A stretch of 64,000 nt of DNA, from assembly GCF_940677205.1 (NCBI RefSeq), contig NZ_OW712331.1, positions 930,001 through 994,000 of the forward strand. The letters run 5' to 3'. The translations under genes were made by a program, and so were the position numbers. The notes under the pieces were generated by a model, which did not search any database, was not told the origin of the DNA, and saw nothing but the letters and a program-made list of their open reading frames with translations. Source of the DNA: [Clostridium] colinum. GTDB taxonomy: Bacteria > Bacillota > Clostridia > Lachnospirales > CAG-274. Shown here piece after piece: positions 45,631-55,054 of this stretch. Positions within the stretch are counted from its first letter, which is position 1. Each line of letters opens with the position of its first letter.

Positions 45631-46653
45631 TTAAACTTCTTCATCTATAAAAACTTTATCTAAAAGATTTATTTTAGAAAAAAATTCTAGTATATAATCA
45701 TTTTTTGTAAATAAGTGGATAGGTTTATAATTAAAGCAAATACTTATTAAATCTTTAATATTTATATCTAAAACATTTTTATCTGGCATAGTTAAAGGTT
45801 CTATATAAGAATTATGTTTAGATACATTTAATCTAAATAGACCATTATTTTTATTAATAATATTATCTGTTATATTAAGACATAATGATATTTTATCATC
45901 ATAATTAGCTTTTAAAGAAAAGTTTTTAAAAAATTCATATAAATTTATAATTCTAGCCATAACTAAAGGTTTAGTTTCTTTTATATCTGTAAATTTTTTA
46001 TCTAAAAATATAGCTCTTGTTGTTTTTTCTTTTACACCCCAATAAACATAATATCCTATAAATTTATCATTATCAAAAAGCATAATTATATTTCCTTGTT
46101 CACTTTTTACTTCTTGATGTAATGTTTTAATATAATCATAATCTCTTATACAAAAAGTGTTATATTCATTTTCTAAAAATTTATTTGTAAAGTTGGCTAA
46201 ATTTTGATAGTCATTTTCAAATATTTCAACTTCTTTTAAAGAGCTAATGTTTAAATTTAAGTAGTTGTGATTATATATATATTCAAAATCAAAAGGCAAG
46301 TAGATTTCTTTTTTTGCAGGACGTAAAAATACAAAAGGCACTTTTTCTATATATATATCATTTAAACAAGTATTTAAAATTTCTGCCATATATCCTTTTT
46401 TTCTATGATTTTCTAAAGTTGCAACTGCAACTATATAATAAGACTCATAAGTTTTATTATTTATAGAAATTTTATAAGGATTTAAGTGTAACATAGATAC
46501 TATTTCTTTATTTAAAATTTTACATATTATTTTATTATTAATAGTTTTGTGTTTATAATAGTAGTCTAAAAATTCTTTTGTGTCCTCTTTAAAGATATTT
46601 TCCCATATTTTTCTTGTTTTATTTTTATCACTTTTTGATAGATATTCAATCAA
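45631..46653 (-). CDS. GNAT-family N-acetyltransferase (Eis-like)
   Basis: 340 residues, TTG start with AAGGTGGTGAT upstream. The acetyl-CoA loop reads VAVATLENHRKKGYMAEIL near 75-95, the typical RxxGxx signature, and FVFLRPAKKEIYLPFDFEY follows. The remaining C-terminal part resembles the second GNAT/SCP2-like half of Eis-type enzymes. The acceptor substrate is unknown. It is 12 nt after the DUF2156 gene on the same strand, so the two are co-transcribed. Confidence 0.8.
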   Translation of the reverse strand: MIEYLSKSDKNKTRKIWENIFKEDTKEFLDYYYKHKTINNKIICKILNKEIVSMLHLNPYKISINNKTYESYYIVAVATLENHRKKGYMAEILNTCLNDIYIEKVPFVFLRPAKKEIYLPFDFEYIYNHNYLNLNISSLKEVEIFENDYQNLANFTNKFLENEYNTFCIRDYDYIKTLHQEVKSEQGNIIMLFDNDKFIGYYVYWGVKEKTTRAIFLDKKFTDIKETKPLVMARIINLYEFFKNFSLKANYDDKISLCLNITDNIINKNNGLFRLNVSKHNSYIEPLTMPDKNVLDINIKDLISICFNYKPIHLFTKNDYILEFFSKINLLDKVFIDEEV

Positions 46654-46665
46654 AATATCACCACC

Positions 46666-47571
46666 TTATAGTTGAATAATTCTATATTTTCTAGCGTATC
46701 CTATAGGGTCATAAGAAAGTTTTGCTTTTCTAAGTCCTTCGATACCTAAATCATCTTCTCTATTTACAAGATAAGCGTCAGGAAAATTATTTATAATAAA
46801 TTGTTGGTTTATATAAGGATATAAACCTCTAATATTTGGGTTAGCTTTTTCTATATGAATAATGGCCATTTTTTCAACTTTATTATAACTACCGATTGTA
46901 AAAGCTTCTAATTGATTGTTTACAAAAATACCAGCCATAGTTACATTTAGCGCTTTACAATTTTTTAAAATGTCTTCAATACCTTGAAGTTCTCCTTCTA
47001 AATGTTCTTCAGTATTATCCCCCTTAAAGTCTTTCCATTTATTTAGAAAGTTTAATATAATGTCACTAGATTCACAACAAAGAGTTTGATAGTAAAAATT
47101 GCCTTTATTTTCTCTTAAAAAAGCATTTATATGATTTTTTTTCTTTCTAAGTTTTTTACCAGATAAATTTTTTAAAGCCTCTGCAAGGTAAAGATAGTCT
47201 TTAGCATCATCAACTTCTTTTACATCAAATAAATTTTTATCTAAATTTAAAACATTTAAGCCTTCTTCATCAGCTAAATAAACTTTTAATTTTTTATTTA
47301 ATGTATTGTTAAAATAATCTAACAATACATTAAAAGCTTCTTGTAAATGTTCTTCTTTACACATAGGTAACGCACAGTAATCTTCACCATCTATAACCAT
47401 AGTTATAAGCAAAGCTTTATTATCCCAAATATTAAATTTTACATTATAAAAGTCTTTCCATAAATATACATCTAAAAAAACGCTATCACAAGTTTTGTTA
47501 TTTCTTAAGTTAAAATAATACGATATATTTTCTATATCTTTTTCAGATATAGGTTTAAAATCTAAAATCAT
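46666..47571 (-). CDS. DUF2156 protein (phosphatidylglycerol lysyltransferase C-terminal-like)
   Basis: 301 residues, no membrane helices. It has the double-GNAT fold pattern of DUF2156, the domain that forms the catalytic half of MprF-type aminoacyl transferases: DSVFLDVYLWKDFYN near 30-45, KKNHINAFLRE near 143-153, and NREDDLGIEGLRKAKLSYDP near the end. Soluble stand-alone members are common in clostridia and of unknown substrate. An aminoacyl-tRNA or acetyl-CoA dependent transfer is likely. GAGAGGGAT precedes the ATG. Confidence 0.82.
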   Translation of the reverse strand: MILDFKPISEKDIENISYYFNLRNNKTCDSVFLDVYLWKDFYNVKFNIWDNKALLITMVIDGEDYCALPMCKEEHLQEAFNVLLDYFNNTLNKKLKVYLADEEGLNVLNLDKNLFDVKEVDDAKDYLYLAEALKNLSGKKLRKKKNHINAFLRENKGNFYYQTLCCESSDIILNFLNKWKDFKGDNTEEHLEGELQGIEDILKNCKALNVTMAGIFVNNQLEAFTIGSYNKVEKMAIIHIEKANPNIRGLYPYINQQFIINNFPDAYLVNREDDLGIEGLRKAKLSYDPIGYARKYRIIQL

Positions 47572-47609
47572 AACAATATCCCTCTCTATAACAATATATA
47601 GTTATTTAT

Positions 47610-47638
47610 AGTATAGCAAATTACTATGTATAAAACAA
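47610..47638 (-). promoter_or_regulatory. Promoter of the DUF2156-GNAT operon
   Basis: Minus strand: -35 TTGTTT (47633-47638), 17-nt spacer, -10 TATACT (47610-47615). Confidence 0.55.
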
Positions 47639-47679
47639 TAGTAAAATTATTAAAATATATGCCTAAAAAATAAAAAATA

Positions 47680-47708
47680 TTGACACAATATATAAAATAT
47701 AATATACT
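47680..47708 (+). promoter_or_regulatory. csoR-copA promoter
   Basis: -35 TTGACA (47680-47685), 17-nt spacer, -10 TATACT (47703-47708). Confidence 0.7.
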
Positions 47709-47732
47709 AAAGTAGGATAGGGGGGTATAGTA
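47709..47732 (+). promoter_or_regulatory. Candidate CsoR operator
   Basis: Just after the -10 lies a G-rich tract ending GGGGGGTAT, which matches one half of the G/C-centred, TA-flanked operators of CsoR-type repressors. The left half is degenerate. The G-run also serves as the csoR ribosome site. Confidence 0.4.
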
Positions 47733-47733
47733 T

Positions 47734-48015
47734 ATGAAAAACCAAACTAAAAGAGATGAATATTTTAAAGATAATTTATATAAAAGACTTAATAAAATAG
47801 AGGGACAGGTTAGAGGGGTAAAAAGAATGATTGAAAAAGATGCTTATTGTAACGACGTTATAAATCAAATATTATCTATAAAATCTGCTCTAGATTCGGT
47901 TAATAAACTAATTTTAGAAAGTCATATAAATAACTGTTTAGTAGAAAAAATTAAAAATGATGATAAAGAAGTTTTAGATGAGCTAATGTCTACTATATCA
48001 AAAATAATAAAATAA
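47734..48015 (+). CDS. csoR: CsoR-family copper-sensing repressor
   Basis: 93 residues, all-helical. The Cu(I) ligands are in place: Cys39 (DAYCND), His64 and Cys68 (ESHINNC), the same spacing as C-H-C in CsoR. RLNKIEGQVRGVKRMIE is the family signature helix. Copper binding releases the repressor from DNA and allows expression of the exporter gene that follows 12 nt later. A nickel (RcnR) or persulfide (CstR) sensor is less likely given the residues and the CopA neighbour. Confidence 0.93.
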   Translation: MKNQTKRDEYFKDNLYKRLNKIEGQVRGVKRMIEKDAYCNDVINQILSIKSALDSVNKLILESHINNCLVEKIKNDDKEVLDELMSTISKIIK

Positions 48016-48027
48016 GGAGGGATATTA

Positions 48028-50463
48028 ATGAATAAATCAGTTAAAATACAAGGTATGTCTTGTGCAGGTTGTGCCAAAAGGTTAGAAGATGAAATATCTA
48101 ATTTAAAAGGCATTGAAAAAGCTAATGTAAATTTTGCTACTGAAACATTATATATACAATATAATGAAAAATTAAATATGGAAATTTTATTTATCACTAT
48201 TAAAAAATTAGGATTTAAATATTTAGACAAAGATGACACTAAAGAAGTGATTATTAGCATAGGTGGTATGTCTTGTGCAGGTTGTGCTAAAGGGATAGAA
48301 AATGAACTTATAAAAAATAGTGGAATTGAAAAAATAGAGGTTAATTTTGCAACAGAAAAAGCTAAAATTATTTATAATAATAATATAAGTTTATCAAGTA
48401 TAAAAAATAAAATAGAAGAAATGGGGTTTAAAATTTTAGAAGAAAACATAGAAGAAAAAGAAAATTATAAACAAAAAGAAATTAAAGTTATGTTTAAAAA
48501 AGTTATCTTTTCTGCTATATTTTCTATACCTTTATTATTTATATCAATGGCGCCTATGATTAAGGGGTTTGATATATTTTTACCAAATTTTATAAATATG
48601 GATAAAAATCCTTTAAATTATGCTATAATTCAACTTATATTAACTATTCCAATAATGCTTATAGGATATAAATTTTATACAGTAGGGTTTAAACTATTTT
48701 TTAAAGGCAAACCTAATATGGATTCTCTTATAGCAATAAGTACAACGTCTGCATTTTTATATAGTTTATATAATACTATAAATATAATAAACGGTAATTT
48801 ACACTCTGTACATTCTTTATATTACGAAACAGTTGGTATGGTTATATTTTTAATATTATTAGGCAAATATTTAGAAACTATATCAAAAGATAAAACATCA
48901 GAGGCTATAAAAAAACTAATGGGACTTGCTCCTAAATATGCTACTATATTAAATAATGGTAAAGAAGAAAAAATCCCAATAGATAATGTTTTAATAGATG
49001 ATATAGTTATTATAAAATCTGGAGAGAAAGTATCTGTTGATGGAATTGTTATAGAAGGGGAAACATATATAGATGAATCTATGTTAACTGGAGAAAGTAT
49101 ACCAGTACTTAAACAAAAAGATAGTCTTGTTTTTGCAGGGTCGATAAATAAAAATGGATTTATAAAAATTAAAGTTACAAAAACATCTAAAGAAACAACA
49201 CTTGCTAATATTATAAAAATTATAGAAGATGCTCAAGCTACTAAAGCCCCAATAGCAAAAATAGCAGATACTGTATCTAGATATTTTGTGCCTATTGTAT
49301 GTATTATTGCTTTTTCTGCTAGCTTAATATGGTATTTTGTAAATAAAGACTTAGAATTTTCATTAAAAATATTTGTATCTGTTTTAGTAATAGCTTGTCC
49401 TTGTGCCTTAGGGTTAGCTACACCTACTGCCATAATGGTTGGGACTGGTAAAGGAGCTGAAAATGGTATACTTATAAAAAGTGGTGAAGCATTAGAAATG
49501 GCTTATAAGCTAGATACCATAGTATTAGATAAAACAGGCACTATAACAGAAGGAAAACCAACTGTTACAGATATTATATGCTATGATATAGCCGAAGAAG
49601 AATTGTTAAAGCTTGTAGCATCTGCAGAAAAAATGTCTGAACATCCATTAGCAGAGGCAATAGTTAAATATGCTTTAGAAAAAGATATAAAACTATATGA
49701 AAATATAGAAAAATTTGAAGATAAGACAGGATTTGGTATAAAAGTAAATATAGATAAAAAAACTATCATTATCGGCAATGAAAAATTTTTAAATAGTTTA
49801 AATATAGATTTAGAAAATGCAAAACAAAAATCAGATATTTTAGCAGAAGAAGGAAAAACACCTATATATATAGCTATAGATAATAAAATAAAAGGAATAA
49901 TAGCTGTTTGTGATATTATAAAAGAAGGTAGTAAACAGGCAATAGAAAAATTATCTAATATGGGGCTTAATATTTTTATGATAACAGGAGATAACGAAAA
50001 AACTGCAAAAGCAATAGCAAAACAAGTGAATATAAAAAATATTTTTGCCGAAGTTTTACCAATAGAAAAGGCTAATTATGTAGATAAATTAAAAAATGAA
50101 GGTAAAAAAGTTGCTATGGTAGGAGATGGTATAAATGATGCTCCAGCATTAGTTAAATCTGACTTAGGTATAGCTATTGGTTCTGGAACAGATGTTGCAT
50201 TAGAATCGGCAGATGTTATTCTTATTAAAAATGATTTAAATGGTGTTTATAATACAATTATATTAAGCAAAAAAACTATAATTAATATAAAACAAAATCT
50301 TTTTTGGGCATTTATCTATAACATTATAGGAATACCTATAGCTTGTGGTGTTTTATATATTTTTGGAGGCCCGTTATTAAATCCTATGATAGGAGCTATG
50401 GCTATGAGCTTAAGCTCTATATCTGTTCTTTTAAATTCTCTTAGATTAAGAAAATTTCAATAG
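48028..50463 (+). CDS. copA: Copper-exporting P-type ATPase CopA
   Basis: 811 residues. Two N-terminal heavy-metal domains carry GMSCAGC (Cys12/Cys15 and Cys83/Cys86). About eight membrane helices follow; the metal-translocating motif CPC is at 457-459 (ACPCALGLATPTA). The phosphorylation site is Asp501 in DKTGTITEG, with SEHPLAEA, TGDN and the hinge GDGINDAPAL. It pumps Cu(I) out of the cell. It is regulated with csoR. AAGGAGGG precedes the ATG. Confidence 0.96.
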   Translation: MNKSVKIQGMSCAGCAKRLEDEISNLKGIEKANVNFATETLYIQYNEKLNMEILFITIKKLGFKYLDKDDTKEVIISIGGMSCAGCAKGIENELIKNSGIEKIEVNFATEKAKIIYNNNISLSSIKNKIEEMGFKILEENIEEKENYKQKEIKVMFKKVIFSAIFSIPLLFISMAPMIKGFDIFLPNFINMDKNPLNYAIIQLILTIPIMLIGYKFYTVGFKLFFKGKPNMDSLIAISTTSAFLYSLYNTINIINGNLHSVHSLYYETVGMVIFLILLGKYLETISKDKTSEAIKKLMGLAPKYATILNNGKEEKIPIDNVLIDDIVIIKSGEKVSVDGIVIEGETYIDESMLTGESIPVLKQKDSLVFAGSINKNGFIKIKVTKTSKETTLANIIKIIEDAQATKAPIAKIADTVSRYFVPIVCIIAFSASLIWYFVNKDLEFSLKIFVSVLVIACPCALGLATPTAIMVGTGKGAENGILIKSGEALEMAYKLDTIVLDKTGTITEGKPTVTDIICYDIAEEELLKLVASAEKMSEHPLAEAIVKYALEKDIKLYENIEKFEDKTGFGIKVNIDKKTIIIGNEKFLNSLNIDLENAKQKSDILAEEGKTPIYIAIDNKIKGIIAVCDIIKEGSKQAIEKLSNMGLNIFMITGDNEKTAKAIAKQVNIKNIFAEVLPIEKANYVDKLKNEGKKVAMVGDGINDAPALVKSDLGIAIGSGTDVALESADVILIKNDLNGVYNTIILSKKTIINIKQNLFWAFIYNIIGIPIACGVLYIFGGPLLNPMIGAMAMSLSSISVLLNSLRLRKFQ

Positions 50464-50511
50464 TTAGTAATAAAAATACTTTTTAAACATATAATTTTTT
50501 GAGGTGATTTT

Positions 50512-51501
50512 ATGTTTAAAGGTATTTTTATTTTTATTACATATATTTTGTCAATAGCTGTTTTTATACCAAGTTTTACAGTATATTTTTTTAAAAATAA
50601 TGAAGGCTTATATGAAATAAAAGCAAAGGATAAAATAGACGTGATAGATAATGTAGAAGTATTACAAGATGGAAATAAAGTTAATAATCAAGAAAATATA
50701 ACTACAAATAATATAAAACCACAAAATAATATTTTTGAAGATTATATATTAGGTGTAGTTGCCGCAGAGATGCCTATTAGCTTTGAAGAAGAAGCTTTAA
50801 AAGCTCAAGCAGTTGCAGCTAGAACTTATGCATATAAAAGAATAGATGACATAAATAAACCAGTAGACCATAATTCTATAGGACAAGCATATAATAGTAT
50901 TGAACAAATGAAAAATAAATGGGGAAGTAATTTTGATAATTATTATAATAAGGTAAAAAATGCAGTTTATGAAACAGAAGGAATTATTATGATGTATGAA
51001 AATGAACCGATAGAAGCAGTTTTTCACTCTACAAGTGCGGGTATTACAGAAGTATCTGAAAATATATGGGGTAAAAATTTACCTTATATAAAAAGTGTAG
51101 ATAGTAAGGTAGATGAAAAAGCACCAAATTTTATATACACAACCTCAATACCAAATAGTCAAATAATAGATACATTATCTAAAAAATATTCCAATTTAGA
51201 TAAAAATAAAATAATAAGTAGTTTTGATATAACAAAAAGGTCTGAAGCAGATTATGTTTTGGAAGTAACGGTTTGTGGCAAAAAAATAAGTGGCAGAGAC
51301 ATAAGAACAATGTTTGGGCTTAGGTCAACAAATTTTACAATAGAAAAAACAAAAGATAGTATAAATTTTACAACAAAGGGATATGGTCATGGAGCAGGAA
51401 TGAGCCAATATGGAGCAAATTTTATGGCACAAGATGGAAGTAGTTATGAAGAAATATTACTTCATTATTATGATGGAATAACTTTACAAAAGGTATATTA
51501 A
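50512..51501 (+). CDS. spoIID: Stage II sporulation protein D (SpoIID/LytB)
   Basis: 329 residues. An N-terminal membrane anchor (about 3-27), an Asn-rich linker, then the SpoIID domain: YILGVVAAEMPISFEEEALKAQAVAARTYAY with the catalytic-type Glu86 (quoted AAEMP), FHSTSAGITE near 176, and the end GYGHGAGMSQYGANFMA. SpoIID is a lytic transglycosylase that, with SpoIIP and SpoIIM, thins septal peptidoglycan so the mother cell can engulf the forespore. LytB-type cell-separation paralogues are the alternative. A bidirectional hairpin follows. Confidence 0.88.
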   Translation: MFKGIFIFITYILSIAVFIPSFTVYFFKNNEGLYEIKAKDKIDVIDNVEVLQDGNKVNNQENITTNNIKPQNNIFEDYILGVVAAEMPISFEEEALKAQAVAARTYAYKRIDDINKPVDHNSIGQAYNSIEQMKNKWGSNFDNYYNKVKNAVYETEGIIMMYENEPIEAVFHSTSAGITEVSENIWGKNLPYIKSVDSKVDEKAPNFIYTTSIPNSQIIDTLSKKYSNLDKNKIISSFDITKRSEADYVLEVTVCGKKISGRDIRTMFGLRSTNFTIEKTKDSINFTTKGYGHGAGMSQYGANFMAQDGSSYEEILLHYYDGITLQKVY

Positions 51502-51627
51502 TGAATTTTATTTTACAAAGTTTTATTCAATAAAGAAAAAATATATTTAAGGTAAAATAGATACACTTAAATAATATAAAGATTGTTTAATAAATATTTA
51601 ATTTATATCTTAGCTTAATTATTAAAA

Positions 51628-51683
51628 ATATTGAAAATACTAAACATATTTTTTATTTAAATAAACACTAGTATTTTCAATAT
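51628..51683. terminator. Hairpin between spoIID and the lysR gene
   Basis: A perfect 15-bp inverted repeat (ATATTGAAAATACTA, 51628-51642 and 51669-51683) with a 26-nt loop. It lies between two converging genes and could end both. Confidence 0.55.
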
Positions 51684-51713
51684 ATATCAATTAATACAAA
51701 TTATGTTTTTATA

Positions 51714-52601
51714 TTAAAAAATGTTTTCTATATTTTCTTGTATAGTAAGAAGAAATTTTTCTGAAGCCTTAGTAAACACTTGATATTTTTTCCAAATAAG
51801 GCTCATTTTGGGCATAATTTGTATAGAAAGTGGGCGTAAGCATAAATTACTATTACCTGTAACATTAATAATTTTATCAAAACAAAGAGCATATCCCATA
51901 CCTTCATCTACCATTAAAGAGCCATTAAATAACAAGTTGTAAGTAGCAACTATATTTAATAGTTTTTCATCACAATTAAATAATTGTGATAAATTAGAAT
52001 CACTAATAATCTGTCTTGAAACAATAAGAGGTTTATCTAATAAATCTTCTGGTGTTATAACATCTAAGTTTGCCAGAATATCATCTTTACGCATCATTAC
52101 ACTAAATTTATCAATAGATGGTAAAGTTAGATAATCATATTTTGATAAATCAACTTCTCCAAATATTAATGCAAAATCAATAAGCCCTTTATCTAATTCT
52201 TCTAGAACAGTAATTTTATCTCCACTTACAATATGAAAATATAATAATGGATATTTAGATTGTAATTTTTTGTCTACTTTTGCAATATGACGAATTCCTC
52301 CAGTTTCTCCAGCTCCAATAGAAATATTGCCAGCAATTGTTTCATTAGATAGTATAATTTCTTCTTTGGTTTTATTTACAAGTTGTGTAATTTCTTCAGC
52401 TCGTTTACGAAGTAACATTCCTTCTTCAGTTAATGTTATTGTTCTATTACTGCGAATAAAAAGTTGTTTACCAAGTTCTTCTTCTAAAGTTTTTATTTGC
52501 CTAGATAGTGTGGGTTGTGAAAGATGTAAAGATTTTGCTGCAGAAGAAATACTTTGTTCTCTAGTAATAGCTAAAAAATATTGTAAAACACGAAAATCCA
52601 T
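51714..52601 (-). CDS. LysR-family transcriptional regulator
   Basis: 295 residues. An N-terminal winged helix-turn-helix (MDFRVLQYFLAITREQSISSAAKSLHLSQPTLSRQIKTLEEELGKQLF, quoted as AAKSLHLSQPTLSRQI) and a C-terminal effector-binding domain. It diverges from the acetyltransferase/alcohol dehydrogenase genes, its likely targets. A palindrome in the divergent region overlaps its own -35, suggesting autorepression. The effector is unknown. AAGGAT precedes the ATG. Confidence 0.9.
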   Translation of the reverse strand: MDFRVLQYFLAITREQSISSAAKSLHLSQPTLSRQIKTLEEELGKQLFIRSNRTITLTEEGMLLRKRAEEITQLVNKTKEEIILSNETIAGNISIGAGETGGIRHIAKVDKKLQSKYPLLYFHIVSGDKITVLEELDKGLIDFALIFGEVDLSKYDYLTLPSIDKFSVMMRKDDILANLDVITPEDLLDKPLIVSRQIISDSNLSQLFNCDEKLLNIVATYNLLFNGSLMVDEGMGYALCFDKIINVTGNSNLCLRPLSIQIMPKMSLIWKKYQVFTKASEKFLLTIQENIENIF

Positions 52602-52625
52602 ATGTAATCAATCCTTTCTAAATAT

Positions 52626-52654
52626 ATTATAATAATTATATATATGCTTGTAAA
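52626..52654 (-). promoter_or_regulatory. Promoter of the lysR gene
   Basis: Minus strand: -35 TTTACA (52649-52654), 17-nt spacer, -10 TATAAT (52626-52631). The -35 lies inside the palindrome at 52643-52659. Confidence 0.55.
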
Positions 52655-52659
52655 GCATA
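52643..52659. promoter_or_regulatory. Candidate LysR-type binding site
   Basis: A 7-3-7 perfect palindrome, TATGCTT-GTA-AAGCATA, in the divergent region, in the T-N11-A style of LysR sites. Confidence 0.5.
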
Positions 52660-52681
52660 GATACATATTCAATATAGGTAT

Positions 52682-52710
52682 TTGTTATTATAATATTTGG
52701 GTGTTATAAT
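52682..52710 (+). promoter_or_regulatory. Promoter of the acetyltransferase/dehydrogenase genes
   Basis: -35 TTGTTA (52682-52687), 17-nt spacer, -10 TATAAT (52705-52710). It starts 23 nt from the LysR-type palindrome. Confidence 0.5.
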
Positions 52711-52750
52711 ATAAAAAATTAAAAATTTTAAAATATATAGGAGAAATTTT

Positions 52751-53317
52751 ATGAACTTACAAGAATTTTTATCATATATGAATAGTGGAAAAGAAGTTAT
52801 ATGTGGTTCAGAAATACATCAATATATGAGTAAACTTGCACAAGAGGCAATACATTTGACTTTGCAATTAAATACACAGTATAATACACCAGAGAAAATA
52901 TATAATATTTTTTTAGAATTAACAAATAAATCTGTCGGTAAAAATTTTACATTATTTCCTCCATTTTATACAGATTGTGGTAAAAATTTAACTATTGGTG
53001 ATAATGTATTTATTAATAGTGGGTGTAAAATACAAGACCAAGGTTGAGTTTTTATTGGAGATGGTACACTAATTGGACATAATGTAGTTTTAGTAACTTT
53101 AAATCATCAGTTTGAACCAATATCAAGAGGAAATATTTTTCCACGCTCTATACACATTGGAAAAAATGTTTGGATTGGAGCTAATGCAACAATTTTACCA
53201 GGGGTTACTATTGAAGATGGTGCAATTATAGCAGCAGGTGCAGTTGTTTCTAAAAATGTACCTAAAAATACAGTTGTTGCTGGAGTTCCAGCTAAAGTTA
53301 TAAAGAAAATAAAATAA
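52751..53317 (+). pseudogene. Sugar O-acetyltransferase (maltose/galactoside type), broken by one in-frame stop
   Basis: 188 codons plus stop with a TGA at codon 99 (53045-53047). Before it, the frame encodes the N-terminal part of a left-handed beta-helix acetyltransferase, ending in NSGCKIQDQG. After it, the same frame continues without any other lesion: IGDGTLIGHNVVLVTLNH, WIGANATILPGVTIEDGAIIAAG and AGVPAKVIKKIK. Homologues have Gly at the broken position (QDQGG), so a single GGA to TGA change explains it. The truncated product would lack the active-site histidine in LNHQ. Recent inactivation is most likely; a sequencing error is possible. Confidence 0.85.
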
Positions 53318-53422
53318 TTAAATTCTATTATTAATATATAAAATAAGTATTAATAGTAATAGAAAATAATATTATATTTTGTAGTTTATTTTAATATACT
53401 TAATTTTTAGGAGGATATAGTT

Positions 53423-54589
53423 ATGTTAGGAAATTTTAGTTATTGTAATCCAACTCGTTTATATTTTGGCGAAGACGCATTAGATAATTTAAATGCAGAA
53501 CTTGATAAATATGGAAATAATATATTATTAGTTTATGGTAGAGATGCTATTAAAAAAATTGGTTTATATCAGCAGGTTATTTCTATTTTAAAAAATTGTG
53601 GTAAAAATATTTTTGAACTACCAAATGTTATGCCTAACCCTACTGTAGAAAAACTTTATGAAGGATGTAAAATTGCCAAAGATAATAATATTGATTTAAT
53701 TTTATCTGTAGGTGGAGGTTCTTGTTGTGATTATTCAAAAGCATTATCTGTTTCTACTTGGTGTGAAGAAGACCCTTGGGAAAAGTACTATATTAGAATG
53801 GAAGAAGTTGATAACAAAATTATTCCTGTAGGTTGTATTCTCACAATGGTTGGAACAGGAAGTGAAATGAATGGTGGATCAGTTATTACTAATCCTAAAG
53901 CTAAATTAAAAATAGGTCATGTATTTGGAGATGATGTTTTTCCTAAATTTTCTATTATGAACCCTAAATGGACTTATAGTTTACCTAAATATCAAATGAT
54001 TGCAGGTATTTATGATACGCTAAATCATATAACTGAACAGTATTTTTCAAATAATGATGATTGTACGTCAGATTATATTATGGAAGGTTTAATGAAATCA
54101 TTAATTTATAGTTCAAAAATTGCTATAAATGAACCAGAAAACTATGAAGCTCGTAGCAATATTATGTGGACTGCAACTTGGGCATTAAATACTTTAGTAT
54201 CAAAAGGTAAATCAACAGATTGGATGGTGCATATGATAGGGCAGGCAATAGGGGCTTATACTAATGCAACTCATGGTATGACACTTTCAGCTATTTCTAT
54301 GGCTTATTATCGTTATGTATGTAATTATGGATTAGAAAAATTTAAAAGATTTGCAATAAATGTATGGAATGTAAATCCTAATGAAAAATCAGATGAAGAT
54401 ATTGCAATAGAAGGTTTATTAGCTATGGAAAATTGGATGAAAGAACTTGGTTTGGTTATGAATATAACAGAACTTGGTGTAACTGAGGATATGATACAAC
54501 ATATTGCAAATAGTACATTTATATTAGATGGTGGTTATAAAAAATTAGCTTATGAAGATATTGTTAAAATTTTAAAAGAAAGTATGTAA
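53423..54589 (+). CDS. Iron-containing alcohol dehydrogenase (butanol dehydrogenase-like)
   Basis: 388 residues. NAD(P)-binding part with LVYGRDAIKKIG and SVGGGSCCDYSKAL (about 95-108); GTGSEMNGGSVITN; metal ligand region DTLNHITEQYF and MIGQAIGAYTNATHGMTLSAIS with the histidines expected for iron. Most like the YqhD/BdhA branch that reduces aldehydes to alcohols with NADPH or NADH. It is in the LysR-controlled group behind the broken acetyltransferase. AGGAGG precedes the ATG. It looks intact. Confidence 0.88.
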   Translation: MLGNFSYCNPTRLYFGEDALDNLNAELDKYGNNILLVYGRDAIKKIGLYQQVISILKNCGKNIFELPNVMPNPTVEKLYEGCKIAKDNNIDLILSVGGGSCCDYSKALSVSTWCEEDPWEKYYIRMEEVDNKIIPVGCILTMVGTGSEMNGGSVITNPKAKLKIGHVFGDDVFPKFSIMNPKWTYSLPKYQMIAGIYDTLNHITEQYFSNNDDCTSDYIMEGLMKSLIYSSKIAINEPENYEARSNIMWTATWALNTLVSKGKSTDWMVHMIGQAIGAYTNATHGMTLSAISMAYYRYVCNYGLEKFKRFAINVWNVNPNEKSDEDIAIEGLLAMENWMKELGLVMNITELGVTEDMIQHIANSTFILDGGYKKLAYEDIVKILKESM

Positions 54590-54748
54590 TAAAAATTTTA
54601 AATAAAATGATAAATTAATGGAGATATTGTTATTTGCTTTATAAAAACTTATTTAAGTACTGTATTATTAAGTTAAACTATATAAGTTTATATATACTTA
54701 TTATAAATAATAATGGTATTTTGTTTAAATAATAATTAGAAAAAAACT

Positions 54749-55054
54749 ATAAATATTTCAATAGGAAATAAAAGGTTTAGTGTAAAATTAAATAGTAGTA
54801 ATAAAGTAGATAAATTATTTGAAATACTATCTATGGAAATTTATATGTTAGAACTAAATGGAAATAAAGAATATTACTATCTTTCTGAAAGTTTCACAAC
54901 TAATACCTAAAAAAATTAATAAAGATATATTATGTTATATAGTAATAATTGTTTAGTTATATTTTATAAAATATTTTCTAATTCATATAATCATACTTAT
55001 ATTGGATGTATTGATAATTTAGCATCTTTGTAAAGATAATGTTAAAGTTAAATT
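54749..55054 (+). pseudogene. Decayed cyclophilin-like fold protein gene
   Basis: The first frame reads INISIGNKRFSVKL, then FEILSMEIYMLELNGNKEYYYLSESF, then a stop. After small indels another frame gives SNNCLVIFYKIFSNSYNHTYIG and CIDNLASL. Together these follow the order of the small cyclophilin-like fold proteins (ELNGNEKYYYL; GNNCLVLFYK; YTKIGYID) that often sit beside LysR regulators, flavodoxins and dehydrogenases in Firmicutes. There are at least two frameshifts and several stops. Confidence 0.7.

Noticed and set aside
53045-53047. UGA as a sense codon in the acetyltransferase
   Set aside because: UGA is a normal stop elsewhere in the window (second recombinase, ylbJ, HlyD-like gene), so a recoded genetic code is ruled out; a nonsense mutation is simpler.
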